A stretch of 25,178 nt of DNA from JBFEYJ01 sp041562215 (lineage in GTDB: Bacteria; Pseudomonadota; Gammaproteobacteria; Thiohalomonadales; Thiohalomonadaceae): assembly GCA_041562215.1 (NCBI GenBank), contig JBFEYJ010000021.1, positions 1-25,178 on the forward strand, in the 5' to 3' direction. Of this stretch, positions 15,027 to 22,655 are shown one piece after another; position 1 is the first letter of the stretch, and the number at the start of each line of letters is the position of its first letter. The position numbers were made by a program, and so were the translations under genes. The notes below the pieces were generated by a model. The model was not told the origin of the DNA, did no database searches, and saw nothing but the letters and a program-made list of their open reading frames with translations.

Positions 15027-17507
15027 TCAACGGCTATGTGTTACCGGCTGGATATTCCAAATCTGGCTGGCATACTCGCGGATGGTGCGGTCTGAGGAGA
15101 AGTGTCCTAGCTGGGCGACATTAAGGATGGCCTTGCGGCTCCACTGTTCAGGCTGGAGAAACAGGGCGTCGACCCTCTCTTGCGCGGCAATATAGGCGCC
15201 GTAATCGGCAAGCAGCATATAAGGGTCGCTGCTCAGCAGGTTTTCGACAATGGCCTTATATCGGTGTGGCTCTTCGGGTGAAAAGTAACCTGAGTCAATC
15301 ATGTTGATGACGCGCTTAAGTTCACCGTTGGCATCGTAATAGTCGCGCGGGCGATAGCCCTTATCCCTTAATGCATCAAGTTCATCAACTGTATGGCCGA
15401 AGATGAAAATATTCTCGTCTCCGACTTCCGCATGGATCTCCACATTGGCTCCATCCATGGTGCCGATAGTGAGTGCTCCATTCAGTGCCAGCTTCATATT
15501 GCCGGTGCCTGAAGCTTCGGTGCCGGCGGTGGAGATCTGCTCTGACAGGTCTGCCGCGGGAATGATGTCTGTCGCGGTGGTGACATCGTAGTTGGGAATG
15601 AACACCACCTTGAGCATATCGCCGATCCTGGGGTCGTTGTTGATGATATCGGCGACGTCGTTGATCAGGCGGATGATCTGTTTAGCCATCCAGTAACCAG
15701 GGGCGGCCTTTCCCGCGAAGATCGCCGTGCGGGGCACTTTGGGGCGGTCAACACCTTCACGCAAGCGGTTGTAGCGAGTGATAAGATGCAGAACATTGAG
15801 CAGTTGACGCTTGTATTCGTGAATGCGTTTGACATGGACATCGAACAGGCTGTCGGGATTGACCTTAAGACCCAGATACTGGTCTATCTTGTCGCTGAGT
15901 AACTGCTTGTTCTGATGTTTGACCCCGCGAAAGCGCCGGCGAAACTCCTCATCATCTGCCAGCGGCACCAGCTCTCGCAACCGCTCCAGGTGGGTCAACC
16001 AGCCCTTGCCGATGGTGTCGGCAATTAGTTCGGTCAGTGGGCGGTTGGCCTGGTGCAGCCATAGCCTTGGGGTGATGCCGTTGGTAATGTTTATGAATTT
16101 ATCTGGATAGAAATCGCTGAAATCACGGAAAAGTTGGTTTTTCAGAAGATCGGTATGCAATGCGGCCACACCGTTGACCTTGTGACTGCCGACAATGGCC
16201 AGATGAGCCATGCGTACCTGTCGCTCGCCCTTCTCATCGATGAGTGACATCCGGCGCTGGCGCTCAACATCCCCCGGGTAGCGATGCATGACTGCATTGA
16301 GAAAGTGCTGGTTGATCTCGTAGATGATCTGCAGGTGGCGTGGCAGCATTCGTTCGAAAAGATGTACCGGCCATGTTTCCAGAGCTTCGGGCAGCAGAGT
16401 GTGGTTGGTGTAGGCAAAGGTGCGGGTGGTGACATCCCAGGCCTGATCCCAACTGAAGTGGTGAATATCCAGCAGCAAGCGCATGAGCTCGGCGATGGCG
16501 ATGGAGGGGTGGGTGTCGTTGAGCTGGATCGCCACCTCGTCGGGAAGTTTGTGTAAATCCTGATATTGCTTGAGAAAGCGAAACAATATGTCCTGCAATG
16601 AGGCGCTGACAAAGAAATACTGTTGTTTGAGTCGCAGCTCCTTACCCATTTCGGTGATGTCGTTGGGGTAGAGCACCTTGGAGAGGTTTTCCGAGCGGGT
16701 CTTGTCCTCCACCGCTTTGGTGTAGTTGCCTTCATTGAAGTATTGCAGGTCAAAATCTCGTGTAGCCTTGGCTGACCACAGGCGCATGTTGTTGACGGTG
16801 TCGACATCGTATCCGGGGATGGGGGTATCGTAGGCCATCGCCATTACCTCGTCGGCATCTACCCAATGGCAACGTCGGTTGTTGTGCTCGTCGCGGTATT
16901 CCACCACATGGCCAAAGAATTTGACTGGAAAGAGCACCTCCGGTCGTGCGAACTCCCAGGGGTTTCCATAACGGAGCCAGTTGTCAGGATGCTCCACCTG
17001 AGCACCGTGTTCGATGGCCTGGCGGAACATGCCGTATTCATAGCGGATACCGTAGCCGTAGCCTGGCAGCTTCAGGGTTGCCAGGGAATCGAGGAAACAG
17101 GCGGCAAGTCTTCCGAGGCCGCCGTTCCCGAGCGCGGCGTCAAACTCCAGATCCGCAATTTGCCTGAGCTCCAGATCAAGCTCACCAAGTGCCGATTGTG
17201 TTTCTTCATAGATGCCGAGGTTGAGCATGCCGTTGAGCAGGGTTCTTCCTATGAGAAACTCCATTGACAGGTAATAGACGCGCTTGGTGTTGTTGGTGTA
17301 ATAGCTACGCATCGTTTCCATCCAGCGCTCGGTAAGGCGGTCACGTACCATATAGGCAACGGCGTGAAACCAGTCGCGATCAGTGGCGGTGAGGTTGTCC
17401 TTGCCCACAGTGTAAATCATGCGGTTGGCCAGCGAGTGCATGATCGAGGCGGCATCCATCCCCTCATAATCATATTTCAGCAGCTTCTTTTCGTGTGGTT
17501 CGGTCAT
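15027..17507 (-). CDS. glgP: Glycogen/starch/alpha-glucan phosphorylase
   Basis: GT35 enzyme that releases glucose 1-phosphate from alpha-1,4-glucan ends using pyridoxal phosphate. From the chosen start the protein is 826 residues, near the usual length. Family landmarks: YYLSMEFLIGRTLLNGMLNLGI, the glycine-rich DAALGNGGLGRLAACFLDSLATL, NDTHPSIAIAELMRLL, NGITPRLWLHQANRPL, DVHVKRIHEYKRQLLN, and the PLP site EASGTGNMKLALNGALTIGT with Schiff-base Lys672. The second Met (17507; MTEPHEKK) was chosen because AGG/AGGA elements precede it; an ATG 11 codons upstream (17540) has no ribosome site. No other glycogen gene is adjacent, so its operon context says little; its presence implies the cell stores glucan. 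Divergent from the DUF3135-like gene. Confidence 0.95.
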   Translation of the reverse strand: MTEPHEKKLLKYDYEGMDAASIMHSLANRMIYTVGKDNLTATDRDWFHAVAYMVRDRLTERWMETMRSYYTNNTKRVYYLSMEFLIGRTLLNGMLNLGIYEETQSALGELDLELRQIADLEFDAALGNGGLGRLAACFLDSLATLKLPGYGYGIRYEYGMFRQAIEHGAQVEHPDNWLRYGNPWEFARPEVLFPVKFFGHVVEYRDEHNNRRCHWVDADEVMAMAYDTPIPGYDVDTVNNMRLWSAKATRDFDLQYFNEGNYTKAVEDKTRSENLSKVLYPNDITEMGKELRLKQQYFFVSASLQDILFRFLKQYQDLHKLPDEVAIQLNDTHPSIAIAELMRLLLDIHHFSWDQAWDVTTRTFAYTNHTLLPEALETWPVHLFERMLPRHLQIIYEINQHFLNAVMHRYPGDVERQRRMSLIDEKGERQVRMAHLAIVGSHKVNGVAALHTDLLKNQLFRDFSDFYPDKFINITNGITPRLWLHQANRPLTELIADTIGKGWLTHLERLRELVPLADDEEFRRRFRGVKHQNKQLLSDKIDQYLGLKVNPDSLFDVHVKRIHEYKRQLLNVLHLITRYNRLREGVDRPKVPRTAIFAGKAAPGYWMAKQIIRLINDVADIINNDPRIGDMLKVVFIPNYDVTTATDIIPAADLSEQISTAGTEASGTGNMKLALNGALTIGTMDGANVEIHAEVGDENIFIFGHTVDELDALRDKGYRPRDYYDANGELKRVINMIDSGYFSPEEPHRYKAIVENLLSSDPYMLLADYGAYIAAQERVDALFLQPEQWSRKAILNVAQLGHFSSDRTIREYASQIWNIQPVTHSR

Positions 17508-17664
17508 TGCCTGTATTCCTGTTTTCCGTGTTGCAAGCATAGCTGAGGAACAGCTAAATCCACCAATTTCCCTCCTGATAATAAGTATATTTGGAAAGAG
17601 ACGGGTGGAGACTGCTATGCTGATATTTAGTCAAAAAAGGGTATCTGACGAAAAGGAGGATGCG

Positions 17665-18021
17665 ATGGCTGACTCCAGAGAGCCTCAGGATTTTGACGAA
17701 TGGCGTTTGTTGGCAAGCAGGGATCCGGAAGGGTTCGAGCTGGCGCGGCGCCGGGTGCTGGATGTGGTAATTGCGCAGGCATCGGAGAAGAGTCGCCAGC
17801 GGCTCATGGCACTGCAATGGCGAATTGATCGGTTGCGGGAGCGTTCCGCCACGCCGCTGGCCGCTTGTATCTTGCTGTCGGATTTGATGTGGGACTCACT
17901 TACCGGTGATAATGGGCTCCTTGAGGCGATTCGTGGAGACCACGGTCCTTCCCGTCATGAGCCCGCCTGCCACCGTTCGTCTGTGATCCCATTCCATAAA
18001 GTTCGGCCGAGGCAAGGATAA
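17665..18021 (+). CDS. DUF3135-like protein of unknown function
   Basis: A 118-residue soluble protein. The segment FDEWRLLASRDPEGFELARRRVLD, then RLMALQWRIDRLRERSATPLAACILLSDLMWDSL, matches my recollection of the DUF3135 family of gammaproteobacteria, for which no function is known. It is largely alpha-helical and charged; the last 30 residues (after MWDSL) are polar and probably disordered. The start at 17665 was chosen because an excellent Shine-Dalgarno (GGAGG) lies five bases before it; 20 more codons upstream are open but lack one. A possible extended -10 (TGCTATGCT, 17613-17621) lies just upstream. The gene lies between divergent glgP and rpmE, which has its own promoter. Confidence 0.75.
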   Translation: MADSREPQDFDEWRLLASRDPEGFELARRRVLDVVIAQASEKSRQRLMALQWRIDRLRERSATPLAACILLSDLMWDSLTGDNGLLEAIRGDHGPSRHEPACHRSSVIPFHKVRPRQG

Positions 18022-18025
18022 TTAC

Positions 18026-18054
18026 TTGCTGTAGGTCAGCGTTTCTCGTATCAT
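18026..18054 (+). promoter_or_regulatory. Sigma70-like promoter for rpmE
   Basis: TTGCTG (18026-18031) and TATCAT (18049-18054) are spaced by 17 bases, just after the stop of the DUF3135-like gene. Transcription starting near 18061 would give a leader of about 75 bases before rpmE, long enough for autogenous control by L31, known for rpmE in E. coli. Confidence 0.6.
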
Positions 18055-18136
18055 CACGGGCTCTTTGAAGGGCCCGGCGCGGTGCGTATCGTGGAGATAT
18101 GTAGCGGCGCATAACCATTTACGAGGTTCAAGCGAA

Positions 18137-18340
18137 ATGAAACCGGATATCCACCCTGAGTACAACGAAATTACTGTGAACTGCAGCTGCGGTAACAGTT
18201 TCAAGACAAAATCCACAGTAGGCCATGATCTGAATCTCGACGTGTGCTCTGCTTGCCACCCCTTCTTTACCGGTAAGCAGAAGATGCTCGATACCGGGGG
18301 CCGCGTCGATAAATTCCGCCAGAAGTACGGCCGCAAGTAA
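18137..18340 (+). CDS. rpmE: 50S ribosomal protein L31, zinc-binding type
   Basis: A 67-residue large-subunit protein that helps bridge the two subunits. The sequence MKPDIHPEYNEITVNCSCGN, STVGHDLNLDVCSACHPFFTGKQ and GGRVDKFRQKYGRK is that of RpmE. Four cysteines at 16, 18, 37 and 40 (C-x-C and C-x2-C) are the zinc ligands of the C+ form, which is replaced by a zinc-free paralogue in some bacteria under zinc starvation; no paralogue is in this window. ATG 18137 is preceded by GAGG. A short frame extends upstream but the conserved start is clear. A strong terminator follows at 18369. Confidence 0.98.
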   Translation: MKPDIHPEYNEITVNCSCGNSFKTKSTVGHDLNLDVCSACHPFFTGKQKMLDTGGRVDKFRQKYGRK

Positions 18341-18368
18341 TACTGTGGCAGGAACACCGTGGCAACAC

Positions 18369-18398
18369 AAAGGGGCGCTCCTTCGGAGCGCCCCTTTT
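18369..18398 (+). terminator. Rho-independent terminator of rpmE
   Basis: AAAGGGGCGCTC (18369-18380), loop CTTCG, and GAGCGCCCCTTT (18386-18397) form a 12-bp perfect stem ending in TTTT. It starts 28 bases after the rpmE stop and ends 16 bases before the next gene's start. Confidence 0.92.
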
Positions 18399-18413
18399 GC
18401 GTTATGGCGTCGC

Positions 18414-19160
18414 ATGCCGGTACTTATACTGTTGGCTTTGCCACTGCAGGTACTGGGAACATGCTCGCTGGACCGGACTGATGCCAGCGTGGCAGTCAGT
18501 TATGTCTATGATGGCGACACGGTGAAACTGAATGATGGGCGAAAATTGCGCTTTATCGGCATCAATACGCCGGAAATCGGCCATGATGGTGGAGCATCAG
18601 AGCCATTTTCACATGCGGCGCGGAATCGGCTACAACATTTGATTGGGGATGGGACTATTCGCTTGCGCTATGGAAAAGAGCGCCACGACCGCTACGGCCG
18701 CCTGCTGGCGCACCCCTATCTTGCCGACGGGCGCAGTATTAATGCGTTGCTGCTGCAGGAGGGCCTGGCGACCACTCTGGTGGTGCCGCCCAATACCTGG
18801 AGTTATGTGTGCTATCAGGCGGCGGAGAGGCAGGCGCGGGGCATAGGAGTGGGGTTGTGGTCGCATCCACGCTATCGGCCGGTAAGCCCGGAGAAGTTGC
18901 CCAGCGGTGAGACTGGTTTCCGCCTGGTTGAGGGTGTGATCGAGCAAGTGATCGAGACACGTAATAGTGTATGGCTGGAGTTGGCGGGACCGATGGCGTT
19001 GCGCATAGCGCGCAAGGATCTTGAGAATTTTTCCCAATGGAAGATGGGTGATTTGGTTGGACGTCGTGTGATGGCTCGCGGTTGGCCTAAGTTGCGTAAG
19101 GGCAAATGGCGAATGAGCCTACGCCATCCTGCAGCACTGGAGATCCAGCCAGTCGATTGA
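18414..19160 (+). CDS. Exported thermonuclease-like (SNase) protein
   Basis: A 248-residue staphylococcal-nuclease-family protein. Residues 1-16 form a short hydrophobic signal sequence (VLILLALPLQVLG). The SNase domain spans about residues 27-140: YVYDGDTVKL (Asp33), KLRFIGINTPEIG (Arg46, Glu54) and KERHDRYGRLLAHPYL (Arg93/Arg96), the calcium and phosphate-binding positions of the family. Asn51 stands where S. aureus nuclease has Asp40, a common substitution in proteobacterial members, so activity is likely but unproven. A second domain (about residues 165-248; VEGVIEQVIETRNSVWLEL, ALRIARKDLENF) looks beta-rich and is unassigned. The start at 18414 is taken because the frame upstream runs through the rpmE terminator; it lacks a Shine-Dalgarno sequence and no separate promoter is obvious, so expression may depend on readthrough. 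Confidence 0.82.
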   Translation: MPVLILLALPLQVLGTCSLDRTDASVAVSYVYDGDTVKLNDGRKLRFIGINTPEIGHDGGASEPFSHAARNRLQHLIGDGTIRLRYGKERHDRYGRLLAHPYLADGRSINALLLQEGLATTLVVPPNTWSYVCYQAAERQARGIGVGLWSHPRYRPVSPEKLPSGETGFRLVEGVIEQVIETRNSVWLELAGPMALRIARKDLENFSQWKMGDLVGRRVMARGWPKLRKGKWRMSLRHPAALEIQPVD

Positions 19161-19168
19161 GACGTGCA

Positions 19169-19186
19169 TTTCCCCTGGTGGGGAAA
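19169..19186. terminator. Small hairpin in the convergent gap, possible terminator
   Basis: TTTCCCC (19169-19175) and GGGGAAA (19180-19186) are perfectly complementary with loop TGGT, nine bases after the thermonuclease stop. It has no long T-run on either strand, so termination is only a possibility. Confidence 0.35.
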
Positions 19187-19231
19187 AGTGATTGATGGGA
19201 TATATATTCAGGTAGCCTGTATGGGCTGTGG

Positions 19232-19792
19232 CTAGCCTGCTCCTTCATCACCTTTACCGAGTATGGCTTCAAGTTGCCGGCGCTTAGCCCGCTTCATTGG
19301 TTTTCCATCCACGGGGCTAAGGGGGGGCTGGCGAGGTCCATCAAGCGGAAACACAGTAAGTTCGATGGCTGTGTCTCCGGCGACAAAGCTGAACTTGGGA
19401 TAGTGCAGGGTCACGTTTTTTGCCATATGCACTGTTCGTTCACCTTGCTCGAATGGGATGTGCTGTTGTAACAGGAAGATCAGAACCTGTTCGGCGGTTT
19501 CAGCGAACAGGTGCAGATAGACAGGGGTATTCTCGTCAGCGCTGCCGTTAAGGATCGGACCGACGAGCGCAGGTTTAAACTCCTCGAGCATCGTCATGGC
19601 CTTTAATGCTGTTTGGCGTAATTGACGCAGTCGTTCTTCCTGAGTGTTGCTGTGGAACAGACGCTGGTATTCAATTAGCTCCTGCTCGATTTCCTCATTT
19701 CCCGGCAGCTTGCGGCTCTGTTCAACACCATGGTGTTGTGCCGCCTTGCGTTTAGCCATGGCAAAATCGCGGATACCGCTCTCAATCATCAA
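19232..19792 (-). CDS. Conserved protein of unknown function downstream of mrcA (nucleotidyltransferase-like middle)
   Basis: At least 186 residues. The motif ESGIRDFAMAKRKAAQ, then LPGNEEIEQELIEYQRLF, resembles a family of unknown function I recall from gammaproteobacteria. The middle (LVGPILNGSADENTPVYLHLF, then a strand and EQVLIFLLQQHIPF) has the look of a nucleotidyltransferase fold (G-x-x-L-x-GSA then D/H-x-hydrophobic), but the acidic catalytic pair is not obvious. It ends VDGKPMKRAKRRQLEAILGKG. The coordinates use the TTG at 19792 (followed by ATG at 19789). However the same frame continues upstream as LRRLIAQTAARLM, clearly part of the helix, to just after the mrcA stop, with no ordinary start codon; see findings. 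It is in an operon downstream of mrcA. No signal peptide. Confidence 0.75.
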   Translation of the reverse strand: MMIESGIRDFAMAKRKAAQHHGVEQSRKLPGNEEIEQELIEYQRLFHSNTQEERLRQLRQTALKAMTMLEEFKPALVGPILNGSADENTPVYLHLFAETAEQVLIFLLQQHIPFEQGERTVHMAKNVTLHYPKFSFVAGDTAIELTVFPLDGPRQPPLSPVDGKPMKRAKRRQLEAILGKGDEGAG

Positions 19793-19877
19793 TCGAGCGG
19801 CGGTCTGCGCAATGAGTCGGCGCAGCTTTGTGTCGTCTGAGACGTTTGGTCGTTTGCCTATGGCTGCGTTCCTTCGA

Positions 19878-22394
19878 TCAGAACAGTTCTTCGGTTATGG
19901 CACCACTGCTGCTATTGTCGTCGCTGCTATTGCCCGCCAATGGTGTACCTTCCTCTGGGATCTCCTCAATACGGAACAGCTCGAAGATGGCATTGGGATT
20001 GTCAGCGGTGCTGAATTGCCCGCTGTCGGCATCAATCAGTGCAGAGACAATTCCTTCCGGTTGCTTCATCGTTGCCTCCGGGCGATCGCGTAGCGCTTCA
20101 CGCATGTAGTCGATCCATAACGGCAGAGCGGCATGTCCGCCGGTTTCACTGCTGCCTAGGGACCTAGGTGTATCGAACCCCACCCATACGGTGGTAACTA
20201 CGTCGTTGTTAAAGCCGGAGAACCATGCATCGATTTGATCGTTGGTTGTGCCGGTTTTGCCGGAGAGATCGTTACGCCCCAATTGTAATGCCCGTCGACC
20301 GGTACCGTGTTTGATAACATCCTGCATGACAGTACGCATCAGGTAGGCATTGCGCGCATCGATGGTACGCGGCGCCGGCCTCGGCAGGCGCAGTGGTTCG
20401 ATAGCAAGTTCGGTCTCTTCAACAATGGCTTCCTGGTCTGCCATGGTAACCTCTTCCGAGACCTGGTTTTCGTCAGTGGCGTCCTCCGTAAGGTCGGTGG
20501 CAGCGGCCGTTACTAACGGAACAAGATCGGCACAATTATCATCACAGGCAAGCAATGGGTCAGCCTCGTAGAGAAGATCGCCTGTGGCGTCTTCAATACG
20601 CTGGATGAAGTAAGGTTCGATAAGAAAGCCGCCATTGGCAAACGTGGCAAAGCCACGGGCTAACTCGAAGGGCGTAATGGTAGCGCTGCCCAGAGCCAGG
20701 GATAGATCTCGTGAAAGACGCTTTGGGTCAAAGCCGAAATTGGTCACATAATTAATGGCGTTACTGATGCCGACACTCTGCAAGAGCCGGATGGAGACGA
20801 GGTTTCGGGAGTTGACAAGCGCTACACGCAGGCGGGTCGGCCCGTAGAATTTGCCGCTGTAATTCTCAGGGCGCCATTCGCTCTCAAGCTCTGTGTCTTC
20901 GAACACAACCGGGGCGTCATTGATGATGCTGGCGAGGTTGAAGCCTTGTGCCAGTGCTGATGAGTAGATAAACGGTTTGAAGTTGGAACCCGGCTGACGC
21001 TCGGCTTGAATGGCGCGGTTGAATTTGCTTTGGTAGAAATCGAAGCCGCCGCTGAGGGCAAGCAGGGCACCGTCAGTCGGACGCAGTGATACCAGCGCCG
21101 CTGATACATCGGGCACCTGGGCAAGTAGCCAGTTGTCGTCGTCGTCCTGTTTTACACGTATGATATCGCCGACCTTGAGTATATCGGCGGCTTTTTCCGG
21201 CGCCTTGCCAAAGGCGTTTACATTGATATAGGGGCGAGCCCACTTCAAACCATCCCAGGGGATGATCTGTCGGCTGCCGTCGGCGAGATAACACACTGCC
21301 TCTTTTTCTTCCACACCGATGACCAGTGCCGGTGCCAGACCGCCGATAGAGGTCAGATCTTGGAGCAGGTCTTTCCACTCCTCTTCTCCGGCGGTGTCCT
21401 CCAGCTCATGGTGCGCCTCAACACCACGGTAGCCGTGGCGCAGGTCATAGGCTATCAGGTTATCATGCACAGCCTCATTGGCCGCCTGTTGCAGGCGCGC
21501 GTCGAGGGTGGTGTAGACCTTGTAGCCATAGGAATAGGCATCCGGGCCATAGCGGTCGTACATCTCAGCACGCACCATCTCGGCAACATAAGCTGCATTT
21601 AAGTCGGTGATAACGTTGTCGTCGGTGGCCGTTACCGGTGCATTGATCGCTTCCTGGTATTGCTCATCGTTGATGTATTCCAGATCATGCATCCGACGCA
21701 GTACATAGTTGCGGCGCAACAGAGCTCGTTCCGGATTGACGATGGGATTATAGGCAGAAGGCGCCTTGGGCAAGCCGGCGATCATCGCCAGTTGGGATAA
21801 AGTGAGTTCGTCAAGATCCTTGCCGTAGTAGACCTGTGCGGCAGCAGCGACCCCATAGGCCCGCTTGCCCAGATAGATCTTGTTGAGGTAGAGCTCCAGA
21901 ATCTGCTCCTTGCTCAACTCATCCTCGATTTTCAGCGACAGCAGGATTTCGTTAAGTTTGCGCGAATAGGTTCTCTCCCTGCTGAGGAAGAAATTACGTG
22001 CTACCTGCATGGTGATGGTACTACCGCCTTGACCGCGTTCACCAGTGAGGACAAGATTCAGTGCAGCACGCAGCAGGCCTTGATAGTCAACTCCCGGGTG
22101 TTCGAAGAAACGGTCATCCTCTGCCGAGAGAAAGGCGTGGATCAGGTCTGGGGGGAATTGGTCATACTGATAAGGGATCCGCTTCTGGTCACCATATTCC
22201 GCAATCAACTGCCCCTCCCTGCTATAAACCCTCAGAGGCACCTGCATTCGCACATCCTGAAGGGCTTCGGTGGGTGGTAGCTTGGGCGTGAGATAGAGAT
22301 AAAGCGAAAACAGGCCAATCGCCCCAAGCACGGCGAGTGCCAGAGAAGCAGTCAGGAATAGGCGAATCAGAAGGGAACGGCTAGGAAGTTTCAT
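19878..22394 (-). CDS. mrcA: Penicillin-binding protein 1A, bifunctional peptidoglycan synthase
   Basis: An 838-residue class A PBP that polymerises glycan strands and cross-links peptides in the periplasm. It has an N-terminal membrane anchor (about residues 10-36), then the GT51 transglycosylase with catalytic Glu92 in SAEDDRFFEHPGVDYQG and the GGSTITMQVARNFFLS motif. An OB-like region of about 100 residues follows (around PALVIGVEEKEAVCYL), then the transpeptidase with SxxK (GSNFKPF), SxN (NSRNL) and KTGT (SGKTGTTNDQIDAWFSGF). An acidic linker with CDDNC lies before the KTG box; a variable linker with a Cys pair is normal in PBP1A. ATG 22394 lies divergently from pilM, as commonly seen in gammaproteobacteria. 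A TATACT -10-like box lies at 22524-22519 on the minus strand, with a poor -35. Confidence 0.97.
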   Translation of the reverse strand: MKLPSRSLLIRLFLTASLALAVLGAIGLFSLYLYLTPKLPPTEALQDVRMQVPLRVYSREGQLIAEYGDQKRIPYQYDQFPPDLIHAFLSAEDDRFFEHPGVDYQGLLRAALNLVLTGERGQGGSTITMQVARNFFLSRERTYSRKLNEILLSLKIEDELSKEQILELYLNKIYLGKRAYGVAAAAQVYYGKDLDELTLSQLAMIAGLPKAPSAYNPIVNPERALLRRNYVLRRMHDLEYINDEQYQEAINAPVTATDDNVITDLNAAYVAEMVRAEMYDRYGPDAYSYGYKVYTTLDARLQQAANEAVHDNLIAYDLRHGYRGVEAHHELEDTAGEEEWKDLLQDLTSIGGLAPALVIGVEEKEAVCYLADGSRQIIPWDGLKWARPYINVNAFGKAPEKAADILKVGDIIRVKQDDDDNWLLAQVPDVSAALVSLRPTDGALLALSGGFDFYQSKFNRAIQAERQPGSNFKPFIYSSALAQGFNLASIINDAPVVFEDTELESEWRPENYSGKFYGPTRLRVALVNSRNLVSIRLLQSVGISNAINYVTNFGFDPKRLSRDLSLALGSATITPFELARGFATFANGGFLIEPYFIQRIEDATGDLLYEADPLLACDDNCADLVPLVTAAATDLTEDATDENQVSEEVTMADQEAIVEETELAIEPLRLPRPAPRTIDARNAYLMRTVMQDVIKHGTGRRALQLGRNDLSGKTGTTNDQIDAWFSGFNNDVVTTVWVGFDTPRSLGSSETGGHAALPLWIDYMREALRDRPEATMKQPEGIVSALIDADSGQFSTADNPNAIFELFRIEEIPEEGTPLAGNSSDDNSSSGAITEELF

Positions 22395-22420
22395 TGGTGT
22401 TGTACAGGCTCAGGCATGGC

Positions 22421-22437
22421 AAGACGCAAGGCGTCTT
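22421..22437 (-). other. Perfect hairpin in the mrcA leader
   Basis: AAGACGC (22421-22427) and GCGTCTT (22431-22437) with a three-base loop, 27 bases upstream of the mrcA start codon. It would form in the 5' leader of the mrcA transcript. Function unknown. Confidence 0.4.
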
Positions 22438-22571
22438 AGTATATCGGTAATGTTCACAAGGCCTCATAGCGGGGTGTAACTTTTGTGATCCCGTTACGGT
22501 TACTTGCTGAATCGCATCAGTATAAAGGTTTTTGGCGATCGGTACTAATGCGCACAAGGGGCATTTACTGG

Positions 22572-22611
22572 TTGACCTATAGTTGACACTGGTATTTAAT
22601 GTTATTAAATA
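22572..22611 (+). promoter_or_regulatory. Two overlapping sigma70-like promoters for pilMNOP
   Basis: TTGACC (22572-22577) with TTTAAT (22595-22600), and TTGACA (22583-22588) with TAAATA (22606-22611), each have 17-base spacing and are offset by 11 bases. They lie 45-60 bases upstream of the pilM start in the gap shared with mrcA. Confidence 0.6.
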
Positions 22612-22655
22612 AGATATGCATGTAACCGTGGATATATAAAGGAAAAAACCTTTCG

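Noticed and set aside
16142..16807. 221-codon minus-strand frame inside glgP
   Set aside because: It overlaps the conserved glgP frame on the same strand; low-complexity Ser/Thr/Pro/Cys/Arg-rich product typical of a shadow frame.
18345..18413. Longer start for the thermonuclease at the ATG 18345
   Set aside because: It would translate the rpmE terminator hairpin and place a basic, non-signal sequence before a good signal peptide.
20440..20560. Acidic insertion with a CDDNC motif in PBP1A as a possible new domain
   Set aside because: A variable acidic linker with a cysteine pair between the SxN and KTG motifs is normal in PBP1A, including E. coli.
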